DNA of 46,983 bases, taken from assembly GCA_027318915.1 (NCBI GenBank), contig DAHVOH010000018.1:1-46983 (forward strand), in the 5' to 3' direction. Source of the DNA: Clostridiales bacterium (GTDB taxonomy: Bacteria; Bacillota_E; Sulfobacillia; Sulfobacillales; JAIMBI01). The translations under genes and the position numbers were made by a program. Shown here in pieces: positions 18,279 through 27,601 of the stretch (position 1 is the first letter of the stretch; each line of letters starts with the position of its first letter). The notes below the pieces were generated by a model. It did not search any database. It was not told the origin of the DNA and was given only the letters and a program-made list of their open reading frames with translations.

Positions 18279-19040
18279 ATGGGGGTGCATCCCGTAGTGT
18301 TGGAGCCCTGGGCCGGCGAATTCGCGGCGGCGCTCGTCCCGGAACCGGTGGTGCTGCCGCCGGATGTCCAGCGGGCCGTTGACCGTCACTTCCACACGCT
18401 CTCGGAAACGAACCCGCATGTCTTCAACGGTCCCGTCTACACCATCGTCGAATCGCACCGCACGCCGGAGCGTTGGACGTTTCGCCTCGCCCGCACCAGC
18501 TACGCCCACTACCTCTTCACCATCCACCACCGCCTGCCGGCGCCGTATGCCTGCCGAGTGCTGTATGCCGCCGGGCTGGTCCGCACCACCGATCGGCACT
18601 GGATCCTGGGCGAGATGGCGCCCCACACCACCCACGCCGGGCGGCTGCAATGCGTCGGCGGCGGCCTTGATTCCCGCGACCTTAGGGCCGACAGCTTCGA
18701 CCTGGCCTCCAGCCTGCGCCGCGAAACGGGCGAAGAACTGGGTCTCGCGGCGTCGGCGGATCCTGTCCCCGCCTATCTCAAAACCGGCGGCCCATACGAT
18801 TTCGTCACCGCCATTTATCGGATCGAGGCCGGACTCTCCCGGTCCCATCTGCTGTCGCTCTATGCCGAGTGGAGCCGTCAAGGGGACCGCGCCGGGTCGC
18901 CTCCCGAGTTCTCCCGGCTGGTGGCTCTCCCGTCCAGTCGGGCGGCGGTCCGGCGTTTCTTGGACGACGATCCGCGCCCCCGGGTCGACTACCTGGACCC
19001 ATTGCTGCGGGCCGAGTCTCGGCGCCTTCCTCTGTCCTGA
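18279..19040 (+). CDS. NUDIX-domain protein with degenerate Nudix box
   Basis: A 253-residue protein with a central NUDIX fold (~residues 70-215). The box ends in a perfect REUXEEXGU half (RRETGEELGL), but the earlier part (GGGLDSRDLRADSFDLASSL) lacks the normal glutamate after the glycine and is altered in spacing. The metal-binding glutamates of the REUXEE helix remain, so hydrolysis of a nucleotide-linked compound is possible. The family acts on nucleoside diphosphates linked to another group; this substrate is unknown. The ATG at 18279 follows GGGGAGG. It is divergent from the GH31 gene and converges with the aldo/keto reductase gene with only four bases between the ends. Confidence 0.7.
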   Translation: MGVHPVVLEPWAGEFAAALVPEPVVLPPDVQRAVDRHFHTLSETNPHVFNGPVYTIVESHRTPERWTFRLARTSYAHYLFTIHHRLPAPYACRVLYAAGLVRTTDRHWILGEMAPHTTHAGRLQCVGGGLDSRDLRADSFDLASSLRRETGEELGLAASADPVPAYLKTGGPYDFVTAIYRIEAGLSRSHLLSLYAEWSRQGDRAGSPPEFSRLVALPSSRAAVRRFLDDDPRPRVDYLDPLLRAESRRLPLS

Positions 19041-19044
19041 GTCG

Positions 19045-19890
19045 TCAAAACCGCTCAATCTCCAGGTCCTGCGCCGGTTGGGGAAACGCTTGCGCCAAGA
19101 GCGCCGTGTCCTCCGGGGAGAGGCGCAGATCCAACGCGGCTCGATTCTGGTCCAGATGCTCGACGCGTGCTGTTTTGGGAATCGTCACCATGGGCCCCGC
19201 CTCGGGCCGCAACACGAACGCCAGCGCCACCGCCTCCGGACTGACACCATGGCGCGCGGCCACCTCGGCCAGCGCGCGGCGACCGGCCGCCGACGCGCCC
19301 GCTCCGACGAGATGGCGCAGCGGGGAATAGGCCATGAGCGCCACCTGCTCTGCGATGGCGTAGGGAATCAGGGTCAGCTCCGCGTGTCGAGCCGTCAGGC
19401 TGTATTCCACCTGGTCGACGGCAATCTTGTCGCAGAGCCGCCGCGCCTCGCGCAGCAAATCGCGGGGAAAGTTGCTGACCCCGATATGGCGGGTCAGCCC
19501 ACGCGTTTGGCAGTCCAGCAATCCGGCCACGGTCTCCTCCAGGGGGTGATCCCGCGAGGGCCAGTGCAACAAGGTCAGGTCCACGGCATCGGTACCCAGG
19601 CGCTTCAGCGAAGCGGCCACACTGGCCACCACGCCGGCGCGGGTGGCATGGGTCGGCCAGACTTTGGTGGTGATGAACACCTCGTCCCGACGTCCGGCGA
19701 CGGCTTCGCCCACAACCCGTTCGGCGCCTCCGTCCGCATACATCTCCGCCGTATCAATCAAGGTGAGACCCCGGTCGATGCCGGCCTGCAGGACCTTCAC
19801 CTCCCGCGCCCGCTCCGAGCCTTCCCCCATCTTCCAAGTGCCCTGCCCCAAGGGCGGCACCGGGTCGCCGCGACGCGTCACCCACTCCAT
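19045..19890 (-). CDS. Aldo/keto reductase
   Basis: A 281-residue TIM-barrel NADPH-dependent oxidoreductase. The catalytic tetrad is visible: Asp and Tyr in IDTAEMYADGG, Lys in VFITTKVWP and His in LTLLHWPSRD. The NADPH-binding end has MVTIPKTARVEHLDQN, and GLTRHIGVSNF is the usual family signature. It should reduce aldehydes or ketones, probably sugar-derived or detoxification substrates; specificity cannot be told. The ATG at 19890 has GGAGGGAGG six bases upstream. The open frame continues to 20058, but that part is low-complexity and is not counted. Confidence 0.88.
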   Translation of the reverse strand: MEWVTRRGDPVPPLGQGTWKMGEGSERAREVKVLQAGIDRGLTLIDTAEMYADGGAERVVGEAVAGRRDEVFITTKVWPTHATRAGVVASVAASLKRLGTDAVDLTLLHWPSRDHPLEETVAGLLDCQTRGLTRHIGVSNFPRDLLREARRLCDKIAVDQVEYSLTARHAELTLIPYAIAEQVALMAYSPLRHLVGAGASAAGRRALAEVAARHGVSPEAVALAFVLRPEAGPMVTIPKTARVEHLDQNRAALDLRLSPEDTALLAQAFPQPAQDLEIERF

Positions 19891-20429
19891 CCAGATCCTC
19901 CCTCCAAGACAACGAGCCGCACGCCCAATCCGCCTAAGAGCCCCCGGAGGCTTCGCCGCGCACACCGCGGCCTCCTCTCCTCCCGCCGGGCACCCGCCCC
20001 CGTCGCGTTCCGCCGTCGGGGAGAGCGCGACGGCGCCGCGGGGGGCTGTCGCTCCCAACCGCCTCCAGCGGAGGCCATTCCCCCGACCGGCGGGGCTGGG
20101 TCAGCCGCCGCCCGCCGCGATGGACAAGAACCCGCGTCCCCTCATCGAGCCTGCCGGGCCTCCGATTCGCGTTCCGGCACCGTCACGAGCACACGTCGAA
20201 CGGACGACCGGACACCGGGAGAGGGCGGCCGCGGCACTCCCGTAACCCCGCCCGTGGCCGGCGCTGGCGGATTGAACGAGCGGCGCGCGCTCGCCCAACC
20301 ACCGGGTCGACCAAGCGGGTCGGGTTGGGATGACGATGCGCGGGCCTCTTTCGTCTGCCCGCCCCCGCGACCGGTCGTGCGGGTGGCGATCCGCCCGGCA
20401 TCAGGGCGCGTGCCATGCCCGCCGCCGCC
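19891..20429. other. 540-base intergenic region, no gene seen
   Basis: GC-rich sequence between two minus-strand genes. The open frames it holds in all directions are short, arginine/proline-rich and without ribosome binding sites. I find no RNA motif or repeat. It includes the 5' leader of the aldo/keto reductase gene and the 3' flank of the flavin reductase gene. Confidence 0.5.
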
Positions 20430-21014
20430 CTACGAGCGCGCGGGTACGTCCGCCTCCCGCGCGACCTTCAAGGCCAACGCCCACCATCTCAGGTCCTCCA
20501 CCAGCGGCGCGACACCGGCCACCGCGTCGGGCGCGGCCAGATGTCCCGCCGCATCCATCAAGCGGCCGACCATCGGCAGATGGATGCCAAACCGGGTCGG
20601 CGCCATCTGCAGTTCGACGGCGACTTGCCGCAATTGTTCGGCCGCCCGGGCGCCACCGGCCGGCCCTCCGTAACTGACCAGCGCCACCGGTTTTCTGACC
20701 CATTCCCGGTACAGATGGTCGATAGCGTTCTTGAGCGCGGCGGGATAGCCGTGATTGTACTCGGCGGTCACCCAGACAAATCCGTCGCTCTCCGCCACGA
20801 GGCGACTCCAAGCAGCCAACGCCGGATGCGGATCCAGCGATCCGGCCGCCGGCGAGGCGGCTGATCGAAACCAGGGCAACGCCATCTCGGCCAGGTCAAC
20901 TTCCCGCCAGTCGTCCGCCGACACATGCCGCGCCTGCTCCAAAAACCATTCCGCCACGGCCTTGCCGCGGCGGCCCTCGCGCGTGCTGCCCACCACGACC
21001 AGAAACTTGAGCAT
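20430..21014 (-). CDS. NADPH-dependent FMN reductase-like flavoprotein
   Basis: A 194-residue flavodoxin-like reductase. The FMN phosphate-binding loop GSTREGRRGKAVAEWF opens the protein, and YNHGYPAALKNAIDHLYREW is the family hallmark around the isoalloxazine ring, followed by LVSYGGPAGG. Members reduce FMN, quinones, azo dyes or chromate using NAD(P)H in the cytoplasm. The ATG at 21014 follows GAGAGGGG. The frame upstream to 21401 is not family-like and is excluded. A possible promoter for this gene is TTCGCA with TGCTATACAT around 21098-21130 on the minus strand. It could supply reduced flavin to other enzymes, but nothing nearby proves it. Confidence 0.87.
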   Translation of the reverse strand: MLKFLVVVGSTREGRRGKAVAEWFLEQARHVSADDWREVDLAEMALPWFRSAASPAAGSLDPHPALAAWSRLVAESDGFVWVTAEYNHGYPAALKNAIDHLYREWVRKPVALVSYGGPAGGARAAEQLRQVAVELQMAPTRFGIHLPMVGRLMDAAGHLAAPDAVAGVAPLVEDLRWWALALKVAREADVPARS

Positions 21015-21926
21015 CCGAACCCCTCTCTCCCCCGAGCGCTCGCCGGTCTCGGTGGACGGCCGGGCGTCGGACTTCCTGTTATTCTGTTGCTTGCCCATGT
21101 ATAGCACACAGGCCGACCGCTTGCGAAGTGAACCCGCCGTGCCGGGGCAACAGCGGACCCTCGTCGTGAAAAAGCCGCTCCACGGAAACCCGTGCGTGGG
21201 CGCCATCCATCCCGGAGCCCCACCTGAGCGCACACCGGCGACAAGACCGTCCTCACCCACGCGCGCGGAGCGGCGGCGGGCCGAGGCGCGGCCGGTCGGC
21301 CACAGGGCCGCGTTTTGGTGCGGGCCACACGTGGACCACCGAGCGGGCGGGCACGGGTATCGCTCCCCCCGGCGCCTCATCGACCTTCCGGACCCGGACA
21401 TCGCATTGGGGGAAAGAGGCCCCGAAGCCGCCCCGGTGCCAATCAGGCACCGGGCCCATCAAGAACGGCGCTTGGGCGCATCGGCGGCCCGCCGACGGCG
21501 CCGCCCACCCGGCGCCCACACCGCCGTCCGCATCGCGGGCGACCGCTGGGTCCGATGGCCGGGTGCTTGACCGGGTGCCCGCGGCAGGCCGGCTCCGCCC
21601 CGACTCCCGCGGTGGAAGGGCCCCAAAGAAGCGCCCTCGGCAAGATTCGGCCCCCGGCGAGCGGCGGCGGCCACCCGATGGCCGCGCGGAAGCGGCGGTG
21701 GCATGTGGAAAGCTTGGCCTACGCAGCGTCCTCCCGCCCGCGAACGTGGGGACCCGGCGCCGGTTATCCTTGTCCTCCGGCATCCGGACCGTTCGCGGCG
21801 TGGCGCCCGTTGGGCTCAGTGACCATTGGGAAGCTTGTCGCCAGTTGTCGGTGCAACGGTTTCTCACGGGTTCCACCGCCTTCGAGGGCTCGAGGCGCGC
21901 TCGGGATCCCGGGAAAGGAGCCTCGC
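21015..21926. other. 910-base intergenic region with a perfect hairpin
   Basis: This is the longest gap in the window. It lies between divergent genes, so it holds both leaders. No frame looks like protein. CCCGGTGCC (21432-21440) and GGCACCGGG (21446-21454) form a perfect 9-base-pair stem with loop AATCA. A TATACAT-like box on the minus strand near 21100 may be the flavin reductase promoter. I cannot recognise a known riboswitch or small RNA. Confidence 0.45.
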
Positions 21927-22835
21927 ATGCCCATTCACCCGCTTCGACTGAGCAATGGGGAGCTGGAGGCTGAAATTCTGCCCGAGTGGGGTGCGCTGCT
22001 CGCCGATCTTTGGCACCGCCCGAGTGACGTGCACTGGCTTCGGCGTGCACCGGATCCTGAAACCCTCAGGAAGAGCCCGTCCGTCTACGGGATGCCGATT
22101 CTGTTCCCCCCGGGCCGGATCAGCGAGGGCCGCTTTTCGCTGGCCGGTGCGCAGTTCCACTGGCCGCTCAATGACCCGGATGGTCCCAATCACCTGCACG
22201 GCTTTGTGGCCGGAGTTCCCTGGACGACGGTGCGCCGGTCTCCGGAGGCGGCCACGCTGGCTCGCACGAGCGACGGCCGGCAGGATGCCTTCGGCGCTCC
22301 GTTCGCCATTGAGGTCCAATACCGGCTTCGGGCCGAAAGCCTCCACATCACCGTCTCCCTGACGAACCCCGGCCCCGGACCCATTCCGGCCGCTCTGGGT
22401 TTTCACACCAACATCGACCTCGCCATCGTCGACTACGCCTGCCACCTGCCCCGCTGGGAGCCGTGGATTCTGAATTCTGCCCTCATCCCGGTGGGTGGCC
22501 GGCAACCGATGCGGCCGCCGGCGATCGTCCGAGGTCGGGATTTCGTGTTGGACCAACCGTACCGTCTGGCCGATGACGAGGATCCGACCGTGTCGATGGA
22601 CATGGTGGGCCGCCCCTGGCAGGTGTCTCTGCAAGGCGACGGGCACTTTCGGCAATGGGTCTTGTATCGGCCGGACGCCGCCGCGGACTTTTTCGCCGTG
22701 GAACCGTACACCTGGGTGTCCAACGCCCCCAACCTGCCGCTGCCGCCGGCCGAGACGGGATTGGCGGTGCTGGCCCCCAAACAGCGCGTCGAGTTCCGCT
22801 GTGCGATTCGGTTCCATCAGGGGCCGACCGCGTGA
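21927..22835 (+). CDS. Aldose 1-epimerase-like protein
   Basis: A 302-residue beta-sandwich of the galactose mutarotase superfamily. The conserved histidine motif NHLHGFV (~residues 88-94), the second histidine in LGFHTNIDL and the general-base glutamate in FFAVEPYTWVSNAPN are present, as in enzymes interconverting alpha and beta anomers of hexoses. YGMPILFPPGRISEGRF resembles the entry to the fold in GalM/YeaD relatives. The ATG at 21927 follows AAAGGAG seven bases upstream; the longer open frame (from 21315) is rejected. Sugar specificity is open. Its presence near the GH31 enzyme is consistent with oligosaccharide use. Confidence 0.85.
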   Translation: MPIHPLRLSNGELEAEILPEWGALLADLWHRPSDVHWLRRAPDPETLRKSPSVYGMPILFPPGRISEGRFSLAGAQFHWPLNDPDGPNHLHGFVAGVPWTTVRRSPEAATLARTSDGRQDAFGAPFAIEVQYRLRAESLHITVSLTNPGPGPIPAALGFHTNIDLAIVDYACHLPRWEPWILNSALIPVGGRQPMRPPAIVRGRDFVLDQPYRLADDEDPTVSMDMVGRPWQVSLQGDGHFRQWVLYRPDAAADFFAVEPYTWVSNAPNLPLPPAETGLAVLAPKQRVEFRCAIRFHQGPTA

Positions 22836-22958
22836 TGGCGCGGCGAACGTTCAGCTGTTTTTGACCGCGCCTTCAGGTCAACGTCAGCAAGTCTCCCCGG
22901 GCGCACGCCATAATGGGCAAAATGCTCCGCACCGTGCGGCGCCCGGAGGGATGACATC

Positions 22959-24296
22959 ATGCAGGCGCAGCGAGCAACCCGGCGCTTTCCGATCGCGGCG
23001 GTGGTGGTCGCCGGAATCGTTTTGGTGGGAGGGGTGGTGCTGGCGGGCCGTTGGGTGCTAACGCGGCCGAAATCCCCGTCCACCGCCGCCGGCCCGGCCG
23101 TGTTCGCCCGCTATGGAGCCGGCGTGGCCAGCGACGGGGTCTTGTCCGGACACATCAGCGCGACAACCGCGTGGTCGTTCCAAGCGCATCGGCCGCTGCT
23201 GATGGCGTCCGAAGCGGCCGGCCGCGTTTACGCGGTCAGCGTCGGTATGGCCTGGCCCCAAGACCAACACGGCACCGTATACGCGCTGGGCGCGGCCCAC
23301 GGGCGTCTCCTCTGGAAGACGCGGCTCGCCAACTGGATCATGACCGCGCCGGTGGTGGCCCACGGCCGCGTGTTCGTCGGCGCCGGCAATCAATACTTCA
23401 ACCCGGCCAACAACCGGCGAGAGAATGACCTGACGTCCACCCATTTGGTGCGCGGCATCGGGTCCAATGCGATCTATGCTCTGAGCGCGCGCACCGGCCA
23501 GGTGTTGTGGACCCTGCCCACGCGGGGCGAGGACATGCCCACCTTTGTCTATCATCATGGCGCGGTGCTGGCGGCCAACGGCGCGGGCGACGTGTTCGCC
23601 GTGGACGCCGCCACGGGACATCGGCTCTGGTCCACGCACATCGGATCCTATGTCAGCATGGCCTCCCCCGTGCTGTGGCACAACGAACTGATTGTGGCCG
23701 GCGCGCATCCGTATGCCGTGTACGGCGTGAACCCGGACACGGGCAAGCTCCTGTGGCGGCACCTCCTGCCCCAGGTGATTGCGGGACTGGATGACTCCTC
23801 GCTCGCCGCCGGAGGCGGCCACGTGTACACCCTGGCCACCATCGGATCCTGGACGGATCCCGCCGTCCAGGTCTATGCATTTTCCCCCACCGGACACCTG
23901 GATTGGAGCCGCACGTTCACCGCCCCGCGTCCCACGGGACACCTGCCCCTGTACATTGAGGTGGGCGCGCCGGTGTACCGCCACGGCACCGTCTATGTGG
24001 GCAGCCCCATCACCGATGAGGAAATGGCCCTGCAGGCGGACACCGGCCATGTGATCTGGCAGCGTCGCATGTCAGCGCCCGTAACCTCCACGGCCCTGGT
24101 TGCCCACGGGGTCGTCGTGGTGCCGGTCGCCAACGGGCGGGTGACCGCACTGTCCGCGGCCACCGGTCGCCTTCTGCGTTCGACCAGCTTCGGAGGCCAA
24201 TTTTCCGCCACCTACCCGCTGCTGTTGGAGCACACCCTCTACTTGACCAATCTGGACGGACAAGTGCTGGCCGTCCCCTGGCGGCGCGTGACCTGA
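22959..24296 (+). CDS. Membrane-anchored PQQ-like beta-propeller protein
   Basis: A 445-residue protein with a short basic N-terminus and one hydrophobic helix (IAAVVVAGIVLVGGVVLAG, ~residues 12-30), then a tandem series of PQQ/quinoprotein-type blades: VYALGAAHGRLLWKT, IYALSARTGQVLWTL, VFAVDAATGHRLWST, VYGVNPDTGKLLWRH, MALQADTGHVIWQRR and VTALSAATGRLLRST. The propeller should lie outside the membrane. The blades alone do not prove a dehydrogenase: the metal and PQQ ligands of methanol dehydrogenase are not evident, so a BamB-like binding or scaffolding role is as likely. The ATG at 22959 has GGAGGG upstream. It precedes the cyclophilin gene on the same strand by 97 bases; both could serve extracytoplasmic protein folding. 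Confidence 0.82.
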   Translation: MQAQRATRRFPIAAVVVAGIVLVGGVVLAGRWVLTRPKSPSTAAGPAVFARYGAGVASDGVLSGHISATTAWSFQAHRPLLMASEAAGRVYAVSVGMAWPQDQHGTVYALGAAHGRLLWKTRLANWIMTAPVVAHGRVFVGAGNQYFNPANNRRENDLTSTHLVRGIGSNAIYALSARTGQVLWTLPTRGEDMPTFVYHHGAVLAANGAGDVFAVDAATGHRLWSTHIGSYVSMASPVLWHNELIVAGAHPYAVYGVNPDTGKLLWRHLLPQVIAGLDDSSLAAGGGHVYTLATIGSWTDPAVQVYAFSPTGHLDWSRTFTAPRPTGHLPLYIEVGAPVYRHGTVYVGSPITDEEMALQADTGHVIWQRRMSAPVTSTALVAHGVVVVPVANGRVTALSAATGRLLRSTSFGGQFSATYPLLLEHTLYLTNLDGQVLAVPWRRVT

Positions 24297-24393
24297 CCCG
24301 AGACCGGGTCCGTCTGTACGCGGTTGACTCAATGCGGTACGGTAGGGTGGCCCGCCGCAGCGCGGAGTCGACTTGTGCAAGGAGACGATGCTG

Positions 24394-24843
24394 ATGCCCG
24401 CCCGTTTGGCCCACATCCTCACCGAAAAGGGCGATATTGTGCTGGAGCTGTTCCCGGACGAAGCGCCGGGGACCGTGGCCAACTTCGCCAAACTGGCGGA
24501 GGCCGGATTTTACGACGGTCTCACCTTTCACCGGGTCATCCCTCACTTTGTCATTCAGGGCGGATGTCCCAAAGGCGACGGCACCGGGGGGCCCGGCTAT
24601 ACCATCCGATGTGAAACCGACGGCAATCCGCACCGGCATCAGCGGGGAAGTCTGTCCATGGCGCATGCGGGCCGGGACACCGGCGGCTCCCAGTTTTTCA
24701 TCTGCCACGAACCGCAGCCGCATTTGGACGGCGTGCACACCGTATTTGGACAAGTGCGGGAAGGCATGGACGTGGTGGACGCGATTCGCCCCGGCGATCG
24801 CATGGTGCGGGTGACGGTCAGCGAGGACCGCCTTCCATCCTAA
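24394..24843 (+). CDS. Peptidyl-prolyl cis-trans isomerase (cyclophilin)
   Basis: A 149-residue cyclophilin domain catalysing prolyl bond isomerisation. Active-site motifs are [13 protein letters not shown], with catalytic arginine and surrounding aromatics, then [25 protein letters not shown] and [10 protein letters not shown]. The tryptophan that favours cyclosporin binding is replaced (HLDGVHT). There is no signal peptide, so it is cytoplasmic. The ATG at 24394 is chosen because AAGGAG lies nine bases upstream; the ATG at 24388 would be too close to the site. Confidence 0.93.
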   Translation: MPARLAHILTEKGDIVLELFPDEAPGTVANFAKLAEAGFYDGLTFHRVIPHFVIQGGCPKGDGTGGPGYTIRCETDGNPHRHQRGSLSMAHAGRDTGGSQFFICHEPQPHLDGVHTVFGQVREGMDVVDAIRPGDRMVRVTVSEDRLPS

Positions 24844-24859
24844 GACGCGGCGCCCGCGT

Positions 24860-25708
24860 TCACTCGCCGGCGCCCGGCACCCACTCGTCCGTTGTCCGCA
24901 GGTTGGACCCCTCCGGGTCGGAAGGGCCCCGGTTGTCCTGCCGAGAGGACGGAGACGGCCGGGTTTCCGGCGACTTTCTTCCCCGGGCGGCCTCCTGATA
25001 CGCCTGGCGGAGCTTGCGCCGGGCCCGAAGCAGCGCGTTGTCGATCGACTTGGCATGTGTGCCCAAGGTCGCGGCGATGGCGGCGTAAGAGTCGCCGGCC
25101 AAGTAGCCGCGCACCACCGACACCTCGTAGGGCGTCAGCACGCGGGTCATGGTCGCCGCCAGCTCGCGATGGGTCTCGTCGCGGGCCACCACCTCATCCA
25201 AGGGCCGCGACTCGGGATCCTCCAACAAGTCGCCCAACAGCGGGCCGGTCGGGTCCTGTTCCCACAACGGCTCGTCCAAGGAGCGGGCCGCGTTCAGGGG
25301 TTCCTGCTTCAGGCGGGTGGCGTACTTGACGGCCGTGATCACCTGGCGGCGGACGCACAGGGCCACAAACGAGCGAAACTGCCGGCCGCGACCGGGATGG
25401 TAGTCCCGGATGGCCCGGAGCAACCCAATCATCGCTTCCTGATACAGGTCGTCCCGCTCACCCCCCGGCAGGAAGTACCGGGTGGCCATGGTGGCGCACA
25501 CCCAGCGATAGCGGCGCACCAAGTTCTCCTGCGCCTGCGCGTCGCCTCGCTGCGCCCGCTCCACCCACCATTCGTCGCGCAGGCGGCGGGTCTCGCTCGG
25601 CGCGGCCGGCGCGGGCGCGGCACAGGTGCAGGGATCATCGTCCCGCTCTCTCTCACTTGCCGATCCAGTCGGACACGGAAGGCCGGGAAACGGCACCGCC
25701 TCGTCCAC
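24860..25708 (-). CDS. sigH: RNA polymerase sigma factor, SigH/Spo0H-like
   Basis: A 282-residue sigma-70 family factor. Region 2 is very close to Bacillus Spo0H: RRYRWVCATMATRYFLPG, ERDDLYQEAMIGLLRAIRDY, then FRSFVALCVRRQVITAVK. Region 4 is YEVSVVRGYLAGDSYAAI followed by GTHAKSIDNALLRARRKLRQ. SigH directs early stationary-phase and sporulation genes in Bacillota. Compared with ~215 residues in Bacillus, this protein has about 50 extra residues at the N-terminus, including CTCAAPAPAAP, and a proline/serine-rich tail of about 45 residues. The GTG at 25708 is preferred for its GGGGAGG site eight bases upstream; the open frame reaches 25822. It is divergent from a sensor kinase gene. Confidence 0.87.
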   Translation of the reverse strand: MDEAVPFPGLPCPTGSASERERDDDPCTCAAPAPAAPSETRRLRDEWWVERAQRGDAQAQENLVRRYRWVCATMATRYFLPGGERDDLYQEAMIGLLRAIRDYHPGRGRQFRSFVALCVRRQVITAVKYATRLKQEPLNAARSLDEPLWEQDPTGPLLGDLLEDPESRPLDEVVARDETHRELAATMTRVLTPYEVSVVRGYLAGDSYAAIAATLGTHAKSIDNALLRARRKLRQAYQEAARGRKSPETRPSPSSRQDNRGPSDPEGSNLRTTDEWVPGAGE

Positions 25709-25789
25709 GGTGGCTTCCTCCCCTCTCTCCCCACGATGCCAGCGGCATGTTGCCGGCCCCGACTTCGATGCAGGAGCATTCACGCCATC

Positions 25790-25804
25790 GTTAACTTCGT
25801 CAAC
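25790..25804. promoter_or_regulatory. Near-palindrome in the sigH / kinase divergent region
   Basis: On the minus strand GTTGACGAAGTTAAC is an almost perfect 15-base dyad that includes a -35-like TTGACG. It lies 80 bases upstream of the chosen sigH start and could be a promoter with an overlapping operator. No convincing -10 box is visible. Confidence 0.3.
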
Positions 25805-26036
25805 AACCGTCTCGGCCATCATAACCCAACTGATGCCTCAGGATTGCATCGTCTTGAAAGGAAATATCGGGAATCCTCCAAGAATGTCGCCGGGCTGCTG
25901 CGGGCGGGCGCGGCGCGCCGAAAGGGAGTTTGCCCACGGCGTCCGTCGCCCGGTGGGCGCCTTGCCAGCGTCCCACGGCTGTGACACGATCGGCGTGGTG
26001 ACGCGGCTGAACGAGGGGAGGCCAGGAAGACAGGCC

Positions 26037-27584
26037 ATGAGCGTGGAGCCGGCCGGGTGGATTCTGGCCGAACGGCTGGAAATCCCCGTGGTCTGGACGG
26101 ATGGGCTGGGTCGCGTGCGGCTCGCCAATCGGGTGGCGCGCGAGTTGTTTGGGTGGCCCGCCACTCCCGGTGAGGCTCCCTCGCTGATGGGGGAGGCGGA
26201 CCGTGCGACCATGCGGTCCGGCCACCCCGCTGCCGTCACGGTGACGGCCCGCTCCGGCCGCGCGGTGGCCGTCATGGTCACCTGGACGCCGGCCGCGCCG
26301 GACGGCTTTTACGCCCTCCTGGAGCCGGCCGATCCGGATTGGCTCACGGCCGCGGAACGGGCGCGCCGCATCCACTGGCTGCTGGATCTGGCTCTGGACG
26401 CCGCTCTGGCCGTGGATGCCCGGGGCCGCATCCGGGAATGGAACGACCGCTGCACCGCCCTCTTCGGCTACACGCCCGCGGAGGCTCACGGGGTGCCGTT
26501 TCATGAGTTGCTGCACCCGGAGGGCACGCAGGGCGTCACCTGGAACTTTTTTCGGCAGTTTTTGAACGAATCCGGCCGGGACCCGCGCCATCTCTTTTTG
26601 CAGCGCAAGGAGGTGCGGCTGCGGGACAAATCGGGCCGGATGCTGCCCGTCGAGATTGTGCCGCACGCGCTGGCGGCGCCCGATCAGGTTGGCGAGAACG
26701 ACATTGTGATGGTCACCTATTGCCGGGACCTGACCGATCATTACGCCCGACAGCGGGAACTGGAGGAAGCGCTCGACCGCCTGCGCCAAAGCCAGCAGCA
26801 GATGGTCCAGTCCGAGAAGATGGCGTCCCTGGGTCTGCTGACCGCCGGGATTGCCCATGAAATCAACAATCCGGTGAACTTCGTGGCCGCGAACGTCGAG
26901 CCCCTGCGCCGCGACCTGGGCGACATTCTGAGCGTTCTCAAGACGTATGAGGAGGCGGCGGCGGGCACCCGCTCTCTCGCCGACGCCAGGCGGTTCGGCC
27001 AGGCGCTGGACGTCGACGCCACCGTGGCCGAGGTGGGTCAGCTGTTGGAGGGGCTGGAAGACGGTGCGCGCCGGACCTTGGAGATTGTGCGCGGGCTTCG
27101 GCAGTTCACGCGCCTCGACGAAGACGTCATGAAGCCGACCCGGCTGGTCGACGGTCTCGAATCGACACTCACCCTGCTCCGCCGCCAGTATGACGGCCGC
27201 ATCGCCATCGTCCGCGAGTACGAATCGATCCCGGAGGTGGAATGCTATCCCGGCCAAATCAATCAGGTGTTCATGAATCTCTTGGTGAACGCCATCCAAG
27301 CCATTGACGGCGCCGGCAGGATACGCATCCGGCTGCGCGGCGGCGAACAGGCGGTGGAGGTGTCCATCGCGGACAGCGGGCGGGGCATCCCGGCCGAGAT
27401 TCAGCCCCGCATCTTCGAGCCCTTCTTCACCACCAAACCGGTCGGCCAGGGCACCGGTCTCGGCCTGTCCATCAGTTACGGCATCGTCCAGGCCCATCAG
27501 GGAACGCTGGCCGTCACGAGCGCCCCGGGCCAGGGCGCGACCTTCACCCTGACGCTGCCCGTTCGGCAGCCGCCCCGCCGTTGA
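26037..27584 (+). CDS. PAS-domain sensor histidine kinase
   Basis: A 515-residue cytoplasmic kinase. A short PAS-like N-terminus (~10-95) is followed by a clear PAS domain (~110-240: [55 protein letters not shown]). A short coiled linker and the phosphoacceptor histidine in [15 protein letters not shown] (about residue 273) come next, then the ATPase domain with the N-box [15 protein letters not shown], the G-boxes DSGRGIP and [12 protein letters not shown], and FEPFFTTKP. No membrane helix is present, so the signal is intracellular. The ATG at 26037 has GGGGAGG and AGGAAG upstream. Its transmitter is strikingly similar to that of the large kinase at 29166-34481. No partner receiver is adjacent on its own strand; the REC-cyclase at 27990-29087 is a candidate. 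Confidence 0.9.
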   Translation: MSVEPAGWILAERLEIPVVWTDGLGRVRLANRVARELFGWPATPGEAPSLMGEADRATMRSGHPAAVTVTARSGRAVAVMVTWTPAAPDGFYALLEPADPDWLTAAERARRIHWLLDLALDAALAVDARGRIREWNDRCTALFGYTPAEAHGVPFHELLHPEGTQGVTWNFFRQFLNESGRDPRHLFLQRKEVRLRDKSGRMLPVEIVPHALAAPDQVGENDIVMVTYCRDLTDHYARQRELEEALDRLRQSQQQMVQSEKMASLGLLTAGIAHEINNPVNFVAANVEPLRRDLGDILSVLKTYEEAAAGTRSLADARRFGQALDVDATVAEVGQLLEGLEDGARRTLEIVRGLRQFTRLDEDVMKPTRLVDGLESTLTLLRRQYDGRIAIVREYESIPEVECYPGQINQVFMNLLVNAIQAIDGAGRIRIRLRGGEQAVEVSIADSGRGIPAEIQPRIFEPFFTTKPVGQGTGLGLSISYGIVQAHQGTLAVTSAPGQGATFTLTLPVRQPPRR

Positions 27585-27601
27585 CGGGCGGCGCCGGATG
27601 G

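Noticed and set aside
25626..26036. N-terminal extension of the PAS kinase upstream of 26037
   Set aside because: It overlaps the sigH gene and its promoter. The ATG at 26037 has a ribosome binding site and begins the protein-like sequence.
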